Assembly (NCBI GenBank): GCA_025927595.1
Contig: JAICLD010000003.1
Location: 1-39,655 of the forward strand
Source: Nocardioidaceae bacterium
Lineage (GTDB): Bacteria > Actinomycetota > Actinomycetes > Propionibacteriales > Nocardioidaceae
Direction: 5' to 3'
DNA length: 39,655 nt
Positions 9,463-18,262 of the stretch are shown here, one piece after another. Under the pieces are notes generated by a model, which saw nothing but the letters and a program-made list of their open reading frames with translations, did no database searches and was not told where the DNA came from. The number at the start of each line of letters is the position of its first letter. The first letter of the stretch is position 1. The position numbers and the translations under genes were made by a program.

Positions 9463-10851
9463 TCAGCGGGGGGTCCGGCCGGCCGCGCGCCGGCGCACCG
9501 ACCGGACGCGGGTCGGGCCGACGAGCCGCGGACCGGACAGCCGGGTCTCCAGCCGGCGTGCCTCCCGCTTCAGCGGCTGGGCGAGGTACTCCCCGAAGAT
9601 CACCCCCGACGCCAGCGCGATCGCGATCGCCGCGGCGTTGATGATGGAGATGATTCCGTCCTGGCCCTCCGCCAGCAGGGTGAGGCCGCGGTAGATGGAC
9701 AGGCCCGGGAGCAGCGGCACGATCCCCGGCACCACCACGGTCAGGGGCGGCACCCGCACCCGGCCCGCGACGGAGTAGCTGACCACCCCGATCACGACGG
9801 AGGCGGTGGCCGAGGCCCAGGCGATCCCCAGGCCCCGGTCCACGACGAGGGTCAGCACCACCTGAGCGGCCGCACCCACCGCGGCGATCGGCAGCAGGCT
9901 GCGGATCGGCGCGTAGGACGCGAAGGCGAACGCCGCAGCGGCGAGAGCCGCTCCCATGGTCATGACCGGCAGGTCCGAGAGCGTCGTGGCACCGGGGTTC
10001 AGGTGTCCCAGCCTCACTCCGAGCAGCCGTCCCACGGTCAGTCCCCCGCTGACGCCGGCGATCACGCCCGCGGTGGCCAGCATCGCCTCGAGGATCCGGG
10101 CCCCTGCCGTCAACGGGTAGCCGGTCAGCGCGTCCTGGACCGCACCCATGAAGCTCACGCCGGCGAGCAGCATGATGATCCCGGCCGTGATCACCAGCGA
10201 CGGCGACATCCGGGCGCCGACCGCCGCCGCCAGCACCGCGATCAGCGTCGCGAAGAAGCCGCCGGCCACCTGCTGGTAGAACCCGGGCCACCGACGGCGC
10301 GACATCTCCCGCTGGATGAGGTCGACGCCCATCGAGGCACCGGCGGCGATCAGCGCCACCGAGCCCTCGCCGCCGACGAGCAGGCCGGTCCCGCCCCCCA
10401 TCACGCCGTACCCGAGGGTGACGGCCCAGCGGGGCAGCCGGTGGCCGGAGGAGACGATCCGGGCAAGCCGGGAGCGGGCCTCGTCCCGGCCGACCCGGCC
10501 GGCGAGCAGGTCGCGCACCAGGTGGTCGACGAGGGTCAGGTCCTCGTAGTCGATCTCGCGGTGCCGGACGTGCCGCATCTGGATCAGCGCCGGCTCGTCG
10601 AAGCTGGTCTGGTGGCTCATCGCGAGCTCGGTGAAGGTCACGTCGGCCGTGGCCCCGCGCAGGCCGCAGCCGTGCGCGACGTTGAGCATCGTCGCGGCGA
10701 CGTCGGCGGCGCCGGCCCCGGACGAGAGCAGCATCTCCCCGACGCGCAGCGCCAGGTCCAGGGTCTTGTAGATGTCGCGGGTGTCCTTCGGGGCAGGCTC
10801 GGCGGCGCCCGTGCCGCCGGCCCCCGCCGCTGCGCTCTGCTGCTTGACCAT
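9463..10851 (-). CDS. threonine/serine exporter (ThrE) family protein
   Basis: 462 aa; N-terminal LALRVGEMLLSSGAGAADV...MLNVAHGCGLRGATADVTFTEL domain plus C-terminal multi-TM region VVVPGIVPLLPGLSIYRGL. Confidence 0.9.
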   Translation of the reverse strand: MVKQQSAAAGAGGTGAAEPAPKDTRDIYKTLDLALRVGEMLLSSGAGAADVAATMLNVAHGCGLRGATADVTFTELAMSHQTSFDEPALIQMRHVRHREIDYEDLTLVDHLVRDLLAGRVGRDEARSRLARIVSSGHRLPRWAVTLGYGVMGGGTGLLVGGEGSVALIAAGASMGVDLIQREMSRRRWPGFYQQVAGGFFATLIAVLAAAVGARMSPSLVITAGIIMLLAGVSFMGAVQDALTGYPLTAGARILEAMLATAGVIAGVSGGLTVGRLLGVRLGHLNPGATTLSDLPVMTMGAALAAAAFAFASYAPIRSLLPIAAVGAAAQVVLTLVVDRGLGIAWASATASVVIGVVSYSVAGRVRVPPLTVVVPGIVPLLPGLSIYRGLTLLAEGQDGIISIINAAAIAIALASGVIFGEYLAQPLKREARRLETRLSGPRLVGPTRVRSVRRRAAGRTPR

Positions 10852-10972
10852 CGCGGTACCAGTGTGACGGCCGGGGGCCCCGGCCCGCGAGCCGACCGGA
10901 CGGCCGCGGGCGTGGGCTTGCTCACCCGACGACCCGCTCCCTCCCGCATCGTCTGCGGTCGCGGCGCGACGA

Positions 10973-12052
10973 TCACCCGCCCGACAGCAGACGAACCGGA
11001 GGGGGCATCTCCGCGCGGACCCCCACGAGGCGGACCGCACGGGACCGGTCGAAGCGGTCCAGCAGCCCCACGGCCGCCTCCGCGAGCTCGGCCGGGTCGG
11101 AGGTCGGCGCCGGCAGCGTCCGGCTGCGGCTCCGGGTCTCGAACGGCGCGTACCGCAGCTTCAGCCCGACCCGGACCGCGGGCCGGCCCTCCGCCGCGAG
11201 GTCGGCGGCCACCTGCCGCGCCAGCCCGCGTACGGCGTCGGCGACCCCGTCCCAGTCGACGAGGTCGTGCTGGAACGTCGTCTCGCGCCCGTGCCCCCGT
11301 GCGACGTACGGGGTGGCGTCGACCGGCGAGGAGTCCACGCCCCGACCGAGGCGCCGGTACCAGGGCCCCATCGTCGGGCCGAGCCGCTCGGCCAGCAGGG
11401 TGGTGTCGGCGGCAGCCAGGTTCGCGACGGTGCGGATCCCGAGCTCCTCGAGCCGGCGCGCGGTCCTGCGGCCGATCCCCCACAGCGCGTCGGTGGGCCG
11501 CTCCCCCATCTCGTCGAACCAGGTCCGGCTGCTGATCCGGTAGACCCCGCGCGGCTTGCCGAAGTCGGTGGCGATCTTGGCCTGCAGCTTGTTGTCGCCG
11601 ATCCCCACCGAGCAGTGCAGCGCGGTCGCCTCGAGGACGGCCGCGCGGACGTCGCCGGCGAACGCGACCGGGTCGTCGGTGCGGACCGCGAGGAAGGCCT
11701 CGTCCCAGCCGAGGACCTCGACCGGGACCCCGAGGGAGCGCAGCGCGGTCATCACGTCGGCGGAGGCGGCGTCGTACGCCGGCTTGTCCACCGGCAGGAA
11801 GACCGCCTCGGGGCAGCGGCGGGCCGCCGTGCGCAGTGGCATGCCCGAGCGCACCCCGCTCGCGCGGGCCTCGTAGGAGGCGGTCGAGACGACGCCGCGC
11901 TCGGTCGGGTCGCCGCGGCCTCCGACGACGACCGGGAGCCCGGCCAGCTCCGGTCGGCGCAGCACCTCCACCGCCGCGATGAACTGGTCGAGGTCGACGT
12001 GCAGCACCCACTCGCGCGGGGGTGCCGGCTCCTCCGGCTCAGGGGCGCCCAC
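10973..12052 (-). CDS. dinB: Y-family DNA polymerase, DinB2-like
   Basis: HVDLDQFIAAVE catalytic motif, VEVLGWDEAFLAV, CSVGIGDNKLQAKIATDFGKP, LWGIGRRTARRLEELGI. Confidence 0.9.
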   Translation of the reverse strand: MGAPEPEEPAPPREWVLHVDLDQFIAAVEVLRRPELAGLPVVVGGRGDPTERGVVSTASYEARASGVRSGMPLRTAARRCPEAVFLPVDKPAYDAASADVMTALRSLGVPVEVLGWDEAFLAVRTDDPVAFAGDVRAAVLEATALHCSVGIGDNKLQAKIATDFGKPRGVYRISSRTWFDEMGERPTDALWGIGRRTARRLEELGIRTVANLAAADTTLLAERLGPTMGPWYRRLGRGVDSSPVDATPYVARGHGRETTFQHDLVDWDGVADAVRGLARQVAADLAAEGRPAVRVGLKLRYAPFETRSRSRTLPAPTSDPAELAEAAVGLLDRFDRSRAVRLVGVRAEMPPPVRLLSGG

Positions 12053-12088
12053 GCCCCCATCCTGCCCGAGCCGACGCCCCCGACCGGC

Positions 12089-14326
12089 TCAGCTGATCCT
12101 GACGAACCCGCTGTGGGTGCCCAGGTGCACCGCCTCGCCCGGGAACACCCAGCGGTACCAGGTCCGGCGGGTGGGCCGGACCAGCCGGCTGACGCCGCCG
12201 TGCGGTCCGGTCCGGGACCGCACGACCGTGACCCACGGTGCGCCGTCCCGGGTGCGGCGCTGCAGGGTCACGGAGGCGTCGCGGACGGTGCTGCCGCTCA
12301 GCGTCCGCAGCGTCGCGCCGACGAGGTGGTGGGTCGGCCGGTGCACCTCCAGCCGCACCGTGACCTTGACGTACGTCGAGCCGGACACCGACGCGCGGAA
12401 GCCGGTGCTGCCCGGGGAGGAGAACCGGACCCATCCGGCCCGGTGGTCCTCCAGGCGCACCGACACCTGCCCGGTGGCGCCCGAGGTCGGACGCGACAGC
12501 GTGGACCAGGACCGCGACCCGCGCCAGCGCACCTGCGCCAGGACGGGCCGGCGCGCCAGCGGGTGCCCGGCGGAGGTGCGCAGCACGGCGCTGACCACGC
12601 CGCTCCTCAGCCGCGGCGTCGTCCACGACGTCACCGTCGACGGGGCGACGCTCGGGGTCGGAGCCGGCTCGTCGGCGTTGACCCGGACCGTCGCCGCGCC
12701 GGTCACCTGCTGGCCGTCGCCCTGGGTGACCACCACGCGGACCGGCAGCGAGCGGGTGGTCGCCGCGGAGGGACAGGTCACCGTCGTCGCGGCGTCGGCG
12801 GGCGACTCGACCGCGCAGTCGTCGGCCTGCCACCGGTAGCCGAGGTCGGTCCCGGTCGCGGCCACGTGGACCGTGAACGGCGTGCCGGCGGCGACCGCCT
12901 CGGGCGCGGTGACGACCGCGGTCGGCGCGGGAGCGGTTCTGACCGTCACGAACGCGGTGCCGGCACCGCCGCCGCCGCTGCCGGCCTCGATCGCGTGCGC
13001 GGTCACTGCGACCGGGCCGGTCACCCCCGCGGGGCACACCAGCGCGGCCGTGTCGGACGTCGCGGTCTCCGACCCGGGCGTGAGCGCGCACCGGGGCTCC
13101 GACGCGGTCCAGGACCAGCTGACGACGCGCGAGGACGCCGCGCTGAACGTGACCCGCCGGCCGCTCAGCGCGTCGCTCGCGGACGCCGTGACGCTCACGT
13201 CCGGGGCCGGGACCGTCGCTGCCACCGTGTCGAGGAAGCTGGAGTCCGCGACGTTCCAGTGCGACGCGAGGAAGCTGCCGGGCGCCGGGTCGGTGCTGAA
13301 GTAGTCGTCGTGCCCGCAGTCGAGGAGCTGGTCCTGGGCCGGTGGGCAGGCCTGGCGCATCGCGATGCCGGAGGAGTCGTCGTAGCACATGATGTCGAAC
13401 TCGTCCGAGCAGTGCCCGTTCGTCGTGGCGTGCGGGGCGCCGGGGAGCACGCCGCCGAGCGTGTGGGTCAGCTCGTGCGCCGCCGTCGAGTGGTCCGAGG
13501 ACCAGCACGGCGCGTCCACCCGGGCGTACGACGCATAGACGCCGTCGTTCTCGTTGTGGGTCGGGGACGGGTCGTCGTACAGCGTGCCCACGCCGCAGAG
13601 CCGGTCGGAGTCGGCGAACATCAGGTAGTGGCGGTCGGTCCTCTTGTAGCCCATCGCCTTGACGGCGGCGATCGTGGTCCAGACGTCGGAGTCCAGGGAC
13701 CCCTTCGGGACGGCGACGTCCTTGATCACCGGCAGGCAGTCGGCGGTGTGCACCCAGCGGACCCGGCGCTCGCCGCCGGTCTGGCGGGCCGAGAGCGCGA
13801 AGACGTCGTCGACGTTCGCCACCTCGTTGCGGAGGACCGGCTGCACGCTCGCGAAACGGTCGACCCGGCTCGCGTCGTGCAGGTAGAGCACCTGCACCCG
13901 GAGGCCGTCCGTGCCGGTGCCGCTGCACGAGGGCGCGACGTGCTGGGTCAGCGTGCGGATCACGGAGGGCCCGACCGGCGAGGCGGGCCCGGTCGGGATC
14001 GGGTCGCCGGCGGAGGCCGGCGCGGCGAGCCGCAGGTCGACCCGGGCCCGCAGGGTGCCGGTGTCCGTGGCGCTCGCCGCGCCCGCACCCGGGGACGGCG
14101 AGACACCGGGCGGCGGCGGGTCGTCCTGCACGGGCACGAGGTCCTGCGGCGCGCCCACGACGCCGACCGCGCCGGCTTGGCCGATCGGGTCGGCCGCACC
14201 GGCCGCCGAGGACACGGCGGCGCCGGCCGCCGTGACGGACCCGGCGGCGGTCAGGACGGTCGCGACCACCCCGACGACCGCGGTGACGGACATCAGGCGC
14301 ATGCGCGGCCAGCAACGCGACGCCAC
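12089..14326 (-). CDS. secreted metzincin-like zinc metalloprotease with C-terminal Ig/PKD-like modules
   Basis: Signal peptide; AHELTHTLGGVLPGAPHATTNGHCSDEFDIMCYDD; Ala/Val/Thr-rich modular C-terminus. Confidence 0.75.
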   Translation of the reverse strand: MASRCWPRMRLMSVTAVVGVVATVLTAAGSVTAAGAAVSSAAGAADPIGQAGAVGVVGAPQDLVPVQDDPPPPGVSPSPGAGAASATDTGTLRARVDLRLAAPASAGDPIPTGPASPVGPSVIRTLTQHVAPSCSGTGTDGLRVQVLYLHDASRVDRFASVQPVLRNEVANVDDVFALSARQTGGERRVRWVHTADCLPVIKDVAVPKGSLDSDVWTTIAAVKAMGYKRTDRHYLMFADSDRLCGVGTLYDDPSPTHNENDGVYASYARVDAPCWSSDHSTAAHELTHTLGGVLPGAPHATTNGHCSDEFDIMCYDDSSGIAMRQACPPAQDQLLDCGHDDYFSTDPAPGSFLASHWNVADSSFLDTVAATVPAPDVSVTASASDALSGRRVTFSAASSRVVSWSWTASEPRCALTPGSETATSDTAALVCPAGVTGPVAVTAHAIEAGSGGGGAGTAFVTVRTAPAPTAVVTAPEAVAAGTPFTVHVAATGTDLGYRWQADDCAVESPADAATTVTCPSAATTRSLPVRVVVTQGDGQQVTGAATVRVNADEPAPTPSVAPSTVTSWTTPRLRSGVVSAVLRTSAGHPLARRPVLAQVRWRGSRSWSTLSRPTSGATGQVSVRLEDHRAGWVRFSSPGSTGFRASVSGSTYVKVTVRLEVHRPTHHLVGATLRTLSGSTVRDASVTLQRRTRDGAPWVTVVRSRTGPHGGVSRLVRPTRRTWYRWVFPGEAVHLGTHSGFVRIS

Positions 14327-14365
14327 CGGTTCAGTCCCTCCTCGTGGTCCGTGAGCCTCCGAGGA

Positions 14366-14383
14366 GGTATCGGCCTCGATACC
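14366..14383. promoter_or_regulatory. perfect 7-bp inverted repeat (ggtatcg-gcct-cgatacc)
   Basis: Direct reading; lies between the GH25 gene stop and the metalloprotease start, both on the minus strand. Confidence 0.4.
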
Positions 14384-14421
14384 CGGACACTTGAGGCTTC
14401 ACGGTTCGGCGTCGGGACGGC

Positions 14422-15831
14422 TCAGTGCGGGCGCACGGTGAGGTAGCTGCTGGTGCGCGGGCTGACCTGGCTGCTGCCCGAGACGACCGCCTTCCACACC
14501 CGCGCCACGCGGGGGTGGATCGTCACCGAGTGCCAGCCGGTCGGCGCGAGGCTGGTGCACCGGCCGACGAGGATCCACCGGCCGCCCTGCAGCGAGCGCT
14601 TGTAGTAGCTGACGACCTGGCCGGCCATCCCTCCGGACGCCGACGTCACGTGGCCGTAGAGCATGAGGGCGTGCCCCCGGGCGACCGTCCGGTGCTCGGG
14701 GCGGAGGTCGACCGCCACCGTCGTACGGACCGGCGCCAACGGCACCGTCGAGGAGACCGCGGCCGCGTAGACCGGGCCGCCGACGAACCGCGCCTGGTAG
14801 GAGGCGGCCGCCGTGGCGGTCGCCGTCAGCGTGAACGCCCCGGCCGCGTCGGTCTTCGCGCCGTCCACCTGGGTCCAGGTGCCGCCGGGGGCGGCCTGGG
14901 CCCAGAGCGTGACCGGGCGCCCGGCGACCGGCGCCGGCGCGGCGGCGGTGCTCAGCGTCCCGGCGAAGGTGGCGGTGGACCCGACGGTGGGTGCCGTGAC
15001 GGGCGGGGTCAGCGACAGCGTGGTGGCCGCGCCGGTGGGCACCGTCGTGCCGCCTCCCGCGGGGCCGCCGGAGCCGCCGGTCGCGTTGGCGAGCAGCGCG
15101 AGCTGCTTGCTGCTGCCGTTGAACCGGTTCATGTCGACCTTGCCGGCGATGCCGTCGACGTGGCCGCTGCTGGTGCGCTGCCAGAACGTCCAGGTCTTCC
15201 AGCCGCCCGGCACGAGGGGGCTCCCGGTGGTGTAGTGGGCGATCCAGAGCGGGTAGTGGGTGAACGCGGTGCTGTTGCCGACGTGGTCGATCCAGAAGTA
15301 CGGCGAGCAGTAGATGATCGGGGTGCGGCCGGTGAGCCGCTCGGTGGTCTCCAGCCAGGTCGCCACCCAGGAGCGCAGCGACGAGGAGGACAGCCCTCCG
15401 GTGGCCTCGAGGTCGAGGACCGGCGGCAGGTCGCCCTTGTCGGAGAACCGGCCCGCCTTGGCGACGAAGTACCGTGCCTGCGCCTCGGCCGACCCGACGC
15501 TGGGCCGGGCGAAGTGGTAGGCCGCCCGGTAGATGCCGGCCTGCTCGGCGCCGTCCCAGTTCTTCCGCAGCAGCGGGTCGGTGTAGTACGTCCCCTCCGT
15601 GGCCTTCATGAACGCGAACGTCACGTCGTCGGAGCGGACCTTGCTCCAGTTGACGGTTCCCTGCCAGTGCGAGACGTCGACCCCGTCGGCGTACGCGACC
15701 GCCGAGGCGACCAGGGCCGCGAGCGCGGTGAGGACGACGACGGCCGGGCGGACGACGCGGGCGGCGCGATCGGCGGTACGGCGTGGGGCGGACGGCGCAG
15801 GGGCGCGCAGCAGGGCAGGGCGACGGGACAC
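14422..15831 (-). CDS. secreted GH25 lysozyme-like muramidase with C-terminal Ig-like modules
   Basis: DGVDVSHWQGTVNWSKV, AFMKATEGTYYTDP, AYHFARPSVGSAEAQARYFV, PPVLDLEA; N-terminal signal/TM. Confidence 0.92.
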   Translation of the reverse strand: MSRRPALLRAPAPSAPRRTADRAARVVRPAVVVLTALAALVASAVAYADGVDVSHWQGTVNWSKVRSDDVTFAFMKATEGTYYTDPLLRKNWDGAEQAGIYRAAYHFARPSVGSAEAQARYFVAKAGRFSDKGDLPPVLDLEATGGLSSSSLRSWVATWLETTERLTGRTPIIYCSPYFWIDHVGNSTAFTHYPLWIAHYTTGSPLVPGGWKTWTFWQRTSSGHVDGIAGKVDMNRFNGSSKQLALLANATGGSGGPAGGGTTVPTGAATTLSLTPPVTAPTVGSTATFAGTLSTAAAPAPVAGRPVTLWAQAAPGGTWTQVDGAKTDAAGAFTLTATATAAASYQARFVGGPVYAAAVSSTVPLAPVRTTVAVDLRPEHRTVARGHALMLYGHVTSASGGMAGQVVSYYKRSLQGGRWILVGRCTSLAPTGWHSVTIHPRVARVWKAVVSGSSQVSPRTSSYLTVRPH

Positions 15832-15986
15832 GAGGGTCCTCCGAGACTCCCGGGGCCGTGGGGGGAACGGCCCGCTCTCGAACAGGGCTCTGGCAGGCTA
15901 ACCCGCGGCCGTCGGCGCCCGGGGCGGAACGCCGAGATTGGCGACGGCCGGGCAGCCGCCTGGTCGAGGGCCCGTCACGGACTCGC

Positions 15987-16826
15987 TCAGGGAGCCGGAG
16001 GGGTCGCCCCGTCGGTCGGCGTGGCCGAGGGGGTCTCGCTCGCCGTCGGGCTGGGCACCGGCGTCGGCGACTCCGTGGCGTCCGTCGGGGACGGGGTCGG
16101 CGTCAGCTGGGTGGGGGTGGGCGTGGGTGCCTCGGTCGACGGCTCCTGGCCGGGCACGGCCGTGCTCGTGGACGCCTGGGGGCTCTCGCTCGAGGTGCCC
16201 GACGCCGTCGGGCTGGGGCTGGTGGTCGGCGCCGGGGTCGGGGTCGGCGTGCGCTTGCCACCCCCACCACCGGTGAGCCCGGACAGGGACGTGCGGGTGG
16301 TGGCGCTGCTGCCGCCGGTGTAGGACGAGACCGCGCGGCCGCCGATGAGCTCGAAGGCGGTGATCGCCACCATCGCGACGACGAACGCGGCGCCGGCCGC
16401 CAACGAGATCCGCTTCCACGGCAGCGCGACCAGGCGGTCCTTCCAGGTCGGCACCTCGACCCCCGCCGCGGCCCGACGGAGCTCGTCCTCGGCCGCGTCC
16501 AGCTCGTCGCTGGCCCGCGCGATCCGGGCCTCCGAGCGCGTGCCGTCGTCCACGGTCGCGGTGGCCCGGCCCAGCTGCGAGCGGGCCTGCGCCACCCGGC
16601 GGGCGGCTGCGGCCTGGGCGGCCGAGACCCCCTGCTTGCTGACGTCGATGCCGCGCGAGAACAGCGCGTTCCCGAGGGTGATCACCACGCTGCCGAGGGC
16701 GGCACCGATCACCGTGCCCGCGGCGCCGAGGGTCGACAGCAGCACCGCCGAGACCATGGCGGCCAACGCACCCGCCAGCACCTTCACCCAGTCGACGGTG
16801 GGCTGCCGTTCCTGCTGCTCACTCAT
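15987..16826 (-). CDS. membrane protein with Ser/Thr/Pro-rich C-terminal tail
   Basis: Two hydrophobic segments in the N-terminal half and a third before the tail; tail ...PTPTPAPTTSPSPTASGTSSESPQASTS...; AATACT hexamer 8 nt upstream of ATG. Confidence 0.75.
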   Translation of the reverse strand: MSEQQERQPTVDWVKVLAGALAAMVSAVLLSTLGAAGTVIGAALGSVVITLGNALFSRGIDVSKQGVSAAQAAAARRVAQARSQLGRATATVDDGTRSEARIARASDELDAAEDELRRAAAGVEVPTWKDRLVALPWKRISLAAGAAFVVAMVAITAFELIGGRAVSSYTGGSSATTRTSLSGLTGGGGGKRTPTPTPAPTTSPSPTASGTSSESPQASTSTAVPGQEPSTEAPTPTPTQLTPTPSPTDATESPTPVPSPTASETPSATPTDGATPPAP

Positions 16827-16903
16827 CGATGTCGAGTATTGCGGACGGTCCTCCCAACCCTGGCACCACGGCGTCGTGAGTCCCACCACAGCACACTGGA
16901 GAC

Positions 16904-18004
16904 ATGCGAGCGGTGACCTTCGAGCAGTACGGCGTCGAGCCCACGGTCCGCCACGTCCCGGAGCCGTCGTGCCCGCCGGGCGGGGTCGTGGTCCGGGTGG
17001 GCGCGACCGGTGTGTGCCGCTCCGACTGGCACGCCTGGATGGGCCACGACCCGGTGCCCCTCCCCCACGTCCCCGGCCACGAGCTCGCCGGGACGGTCGC
17101 CGAGGCGGGCCCTGGGGTGCGCCGCTGGCGCGTCGGCGACCGGGTCACCGTCCCGTTCGTCTGCGGCTGCGGGCGCTGCGAGTGGTGCCGCGCCGGGGAG
17201 GCCCAGGTGTGCCCGGACCAGACGCAGCCCGGGTTCACCGGGCCGGGGTCGTTCGCCGAGCTGGTCGCCCTGCACGCCGCCGACACCAACCTGGTCCGGC
17301 TCCCCGACAGCCTCGACGACGTGACGGCGGCCTCCCTGGGCTGCCGGCTCGCGACCGCCTACCGCGCCGTGGTGACCCATGGTCGGGTCCGGCCCGGTGA
17401 CCGGCTCGCCGTGCACGGCTGCGGGGGCGTGGGCCTGTCCGCGGTCCTCGTGGGCGTCGCGCTGGGCGCCCGGGTGGTGGCGGTGGACGTCTCCGCGGCC
17501 GCGGCCGCGCGGGCCCGTGCGCTGGGTGCCGAGGCGGTCGTGGTGGCCGACCGTGCCGGGCACACCGCTGGTGGCGGCGACGTCGTGGCCGCGGTGCGCG
17601 ACCTGACCGACGGCGGCGCGCACGCGAGCCTCGACGCGGTCGGCAGCCCGGCCACCGCGGTCGCCTCCGTGCGGTCGCTGCGCCGCCGCGGCCGGCACGT
17701 GCAGGTCGGCCTGCTCCTCGGCGACCGGGCGACGCCGCCGCTGCCGATGGACCTGGTCGTCTCCCACGAGCTGGAGGTGCACGGCTCGCACGGCATGCCC
17801 GCGCACCAGTACCCCGAGCTGCTCGACCTCGTCGCCTCCGGCCGGCTCGACCCCGCCCTGCTCGTCGGGCGGGTGGTCGGGCTCGACGAGGCGCCGGCGG
17901 CGCTCGCGGCGATGAGCGCGCCACCGGGCGCACCGGGCGCACCGGGCGCACCGGGCGCACCGGGCGCACCGACCAGCGTGGGGATGACCGTCGTACGCCT
18001 CTAA
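16904..18004 (+). CDS. zinc-dependent alcohol dehydrogenase (MDR family)
   Basis: GVCRSDWHAWMGH, PHVPGHELAGTVAEAG, structural Zn CGCGRCEWCRAGEAQVC, cofactor GCGGVGLSAV. Confidence 0.93.
   Translation: MRAVTFEQYGVEPTVRHVPEPSCPPGGVVVRVGATGVCRSDWHAWMGHDPVPLPHVPGHELAGTVAEAGPGVRRWRVGDRVTVPFVCGCGRCEWCRAGEAQVCPDQTQPGFTGPGSFAELVALHAADTNLVRLPDSLDDVTAASLGCRLATAYRAVVTHGRVRPGDRLAVHGCGGVGLSAVLVGVALGARVVAVDVSAAAAARARALGAEAVVVADRAGHTAGGGDVVAAVRDLTDGGAHASLDAVGSPATAVASVRSLRRRGRHVQVGLLLGDRATPPLPMDLVVSHELEVHGSHGMPAHQYPELLDLVASGRLDPALLVGRVVGLDEAPAALAAMSAPPGAPGAPGAPGAPGAPTSVGMTVVRL
17923..17967 (+). repeat. 5 tandem copies of 9-bp accgggcgc (PGA/GAP codons) in the ADH C-terminus
   Basis: Exact copies at 17923, 17932, 17941, 17950 and 17959. 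Confidence 0.95.
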
Positions 18005-18005
18005 C

Positions 18006-18071
18006 GCCGAGTCGGCGCGTCCACAACACCCCAACCCCGTCGAGTCGGCGCGTCCACAACACTCTGCCGGC
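18006..18071 (+). repeat. left arm of 33-bp repeat array (2 units)
   Basis: GCCGAGTCGGCGCGTCCACAACAC at 18006 and GTCGAGTCGGCGCGTCCACAACAC at 18039 (23/24 identical, 33-bp offset). Confidence 0.95.
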
Positions 18072-18111
18072 GGCTTCTCCGGACCTCAGGTCTAGGAACG
18101 ACCAGGCGTGC

Positions 18112-18232
18112 GCTGTGGAGGAGCCGACTCGGCACCCCGGAGGCGCTGTGGAGGAGCCGACTCGGCACCCAGGAGGCGCTGTGGACGAGCCGACTCGACA
18201 CCCCGGAGGCGCTGTGGACGAGCCGACTCGGC
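18112..18232 (-). repeat. right arm of 33-bp repeat array (3 full units and a partial fourth, inverted relative to the left arm)
   Basis: GCTGTGGA(G/C)GAGCCGACTCG(G/A)C... at 18112, 18145, 18178 and 18211; reverse complement matches the left-arm core (20/22 for unit 4 vs left unit 1). Confidence 0.95.
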
Positions 18233-18262
18233 GGGGAAGGGAAGGGACGGGGTGGGGAGGCG

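Noticed and set aside
18001-18201. 66-aa ORF (MSSRLVHSASWVPSRLLHSAS...) as a real peptide
   Set aside because: Entirely within the intergenic repeat array; no ribosome-binding site or family; better explained as repeat DNA.
17923-18232. CRISPR array
   Set aside because: Units are directly contiguous with no unique spacers, occur in both orientations, and there are no cas genes in the window.
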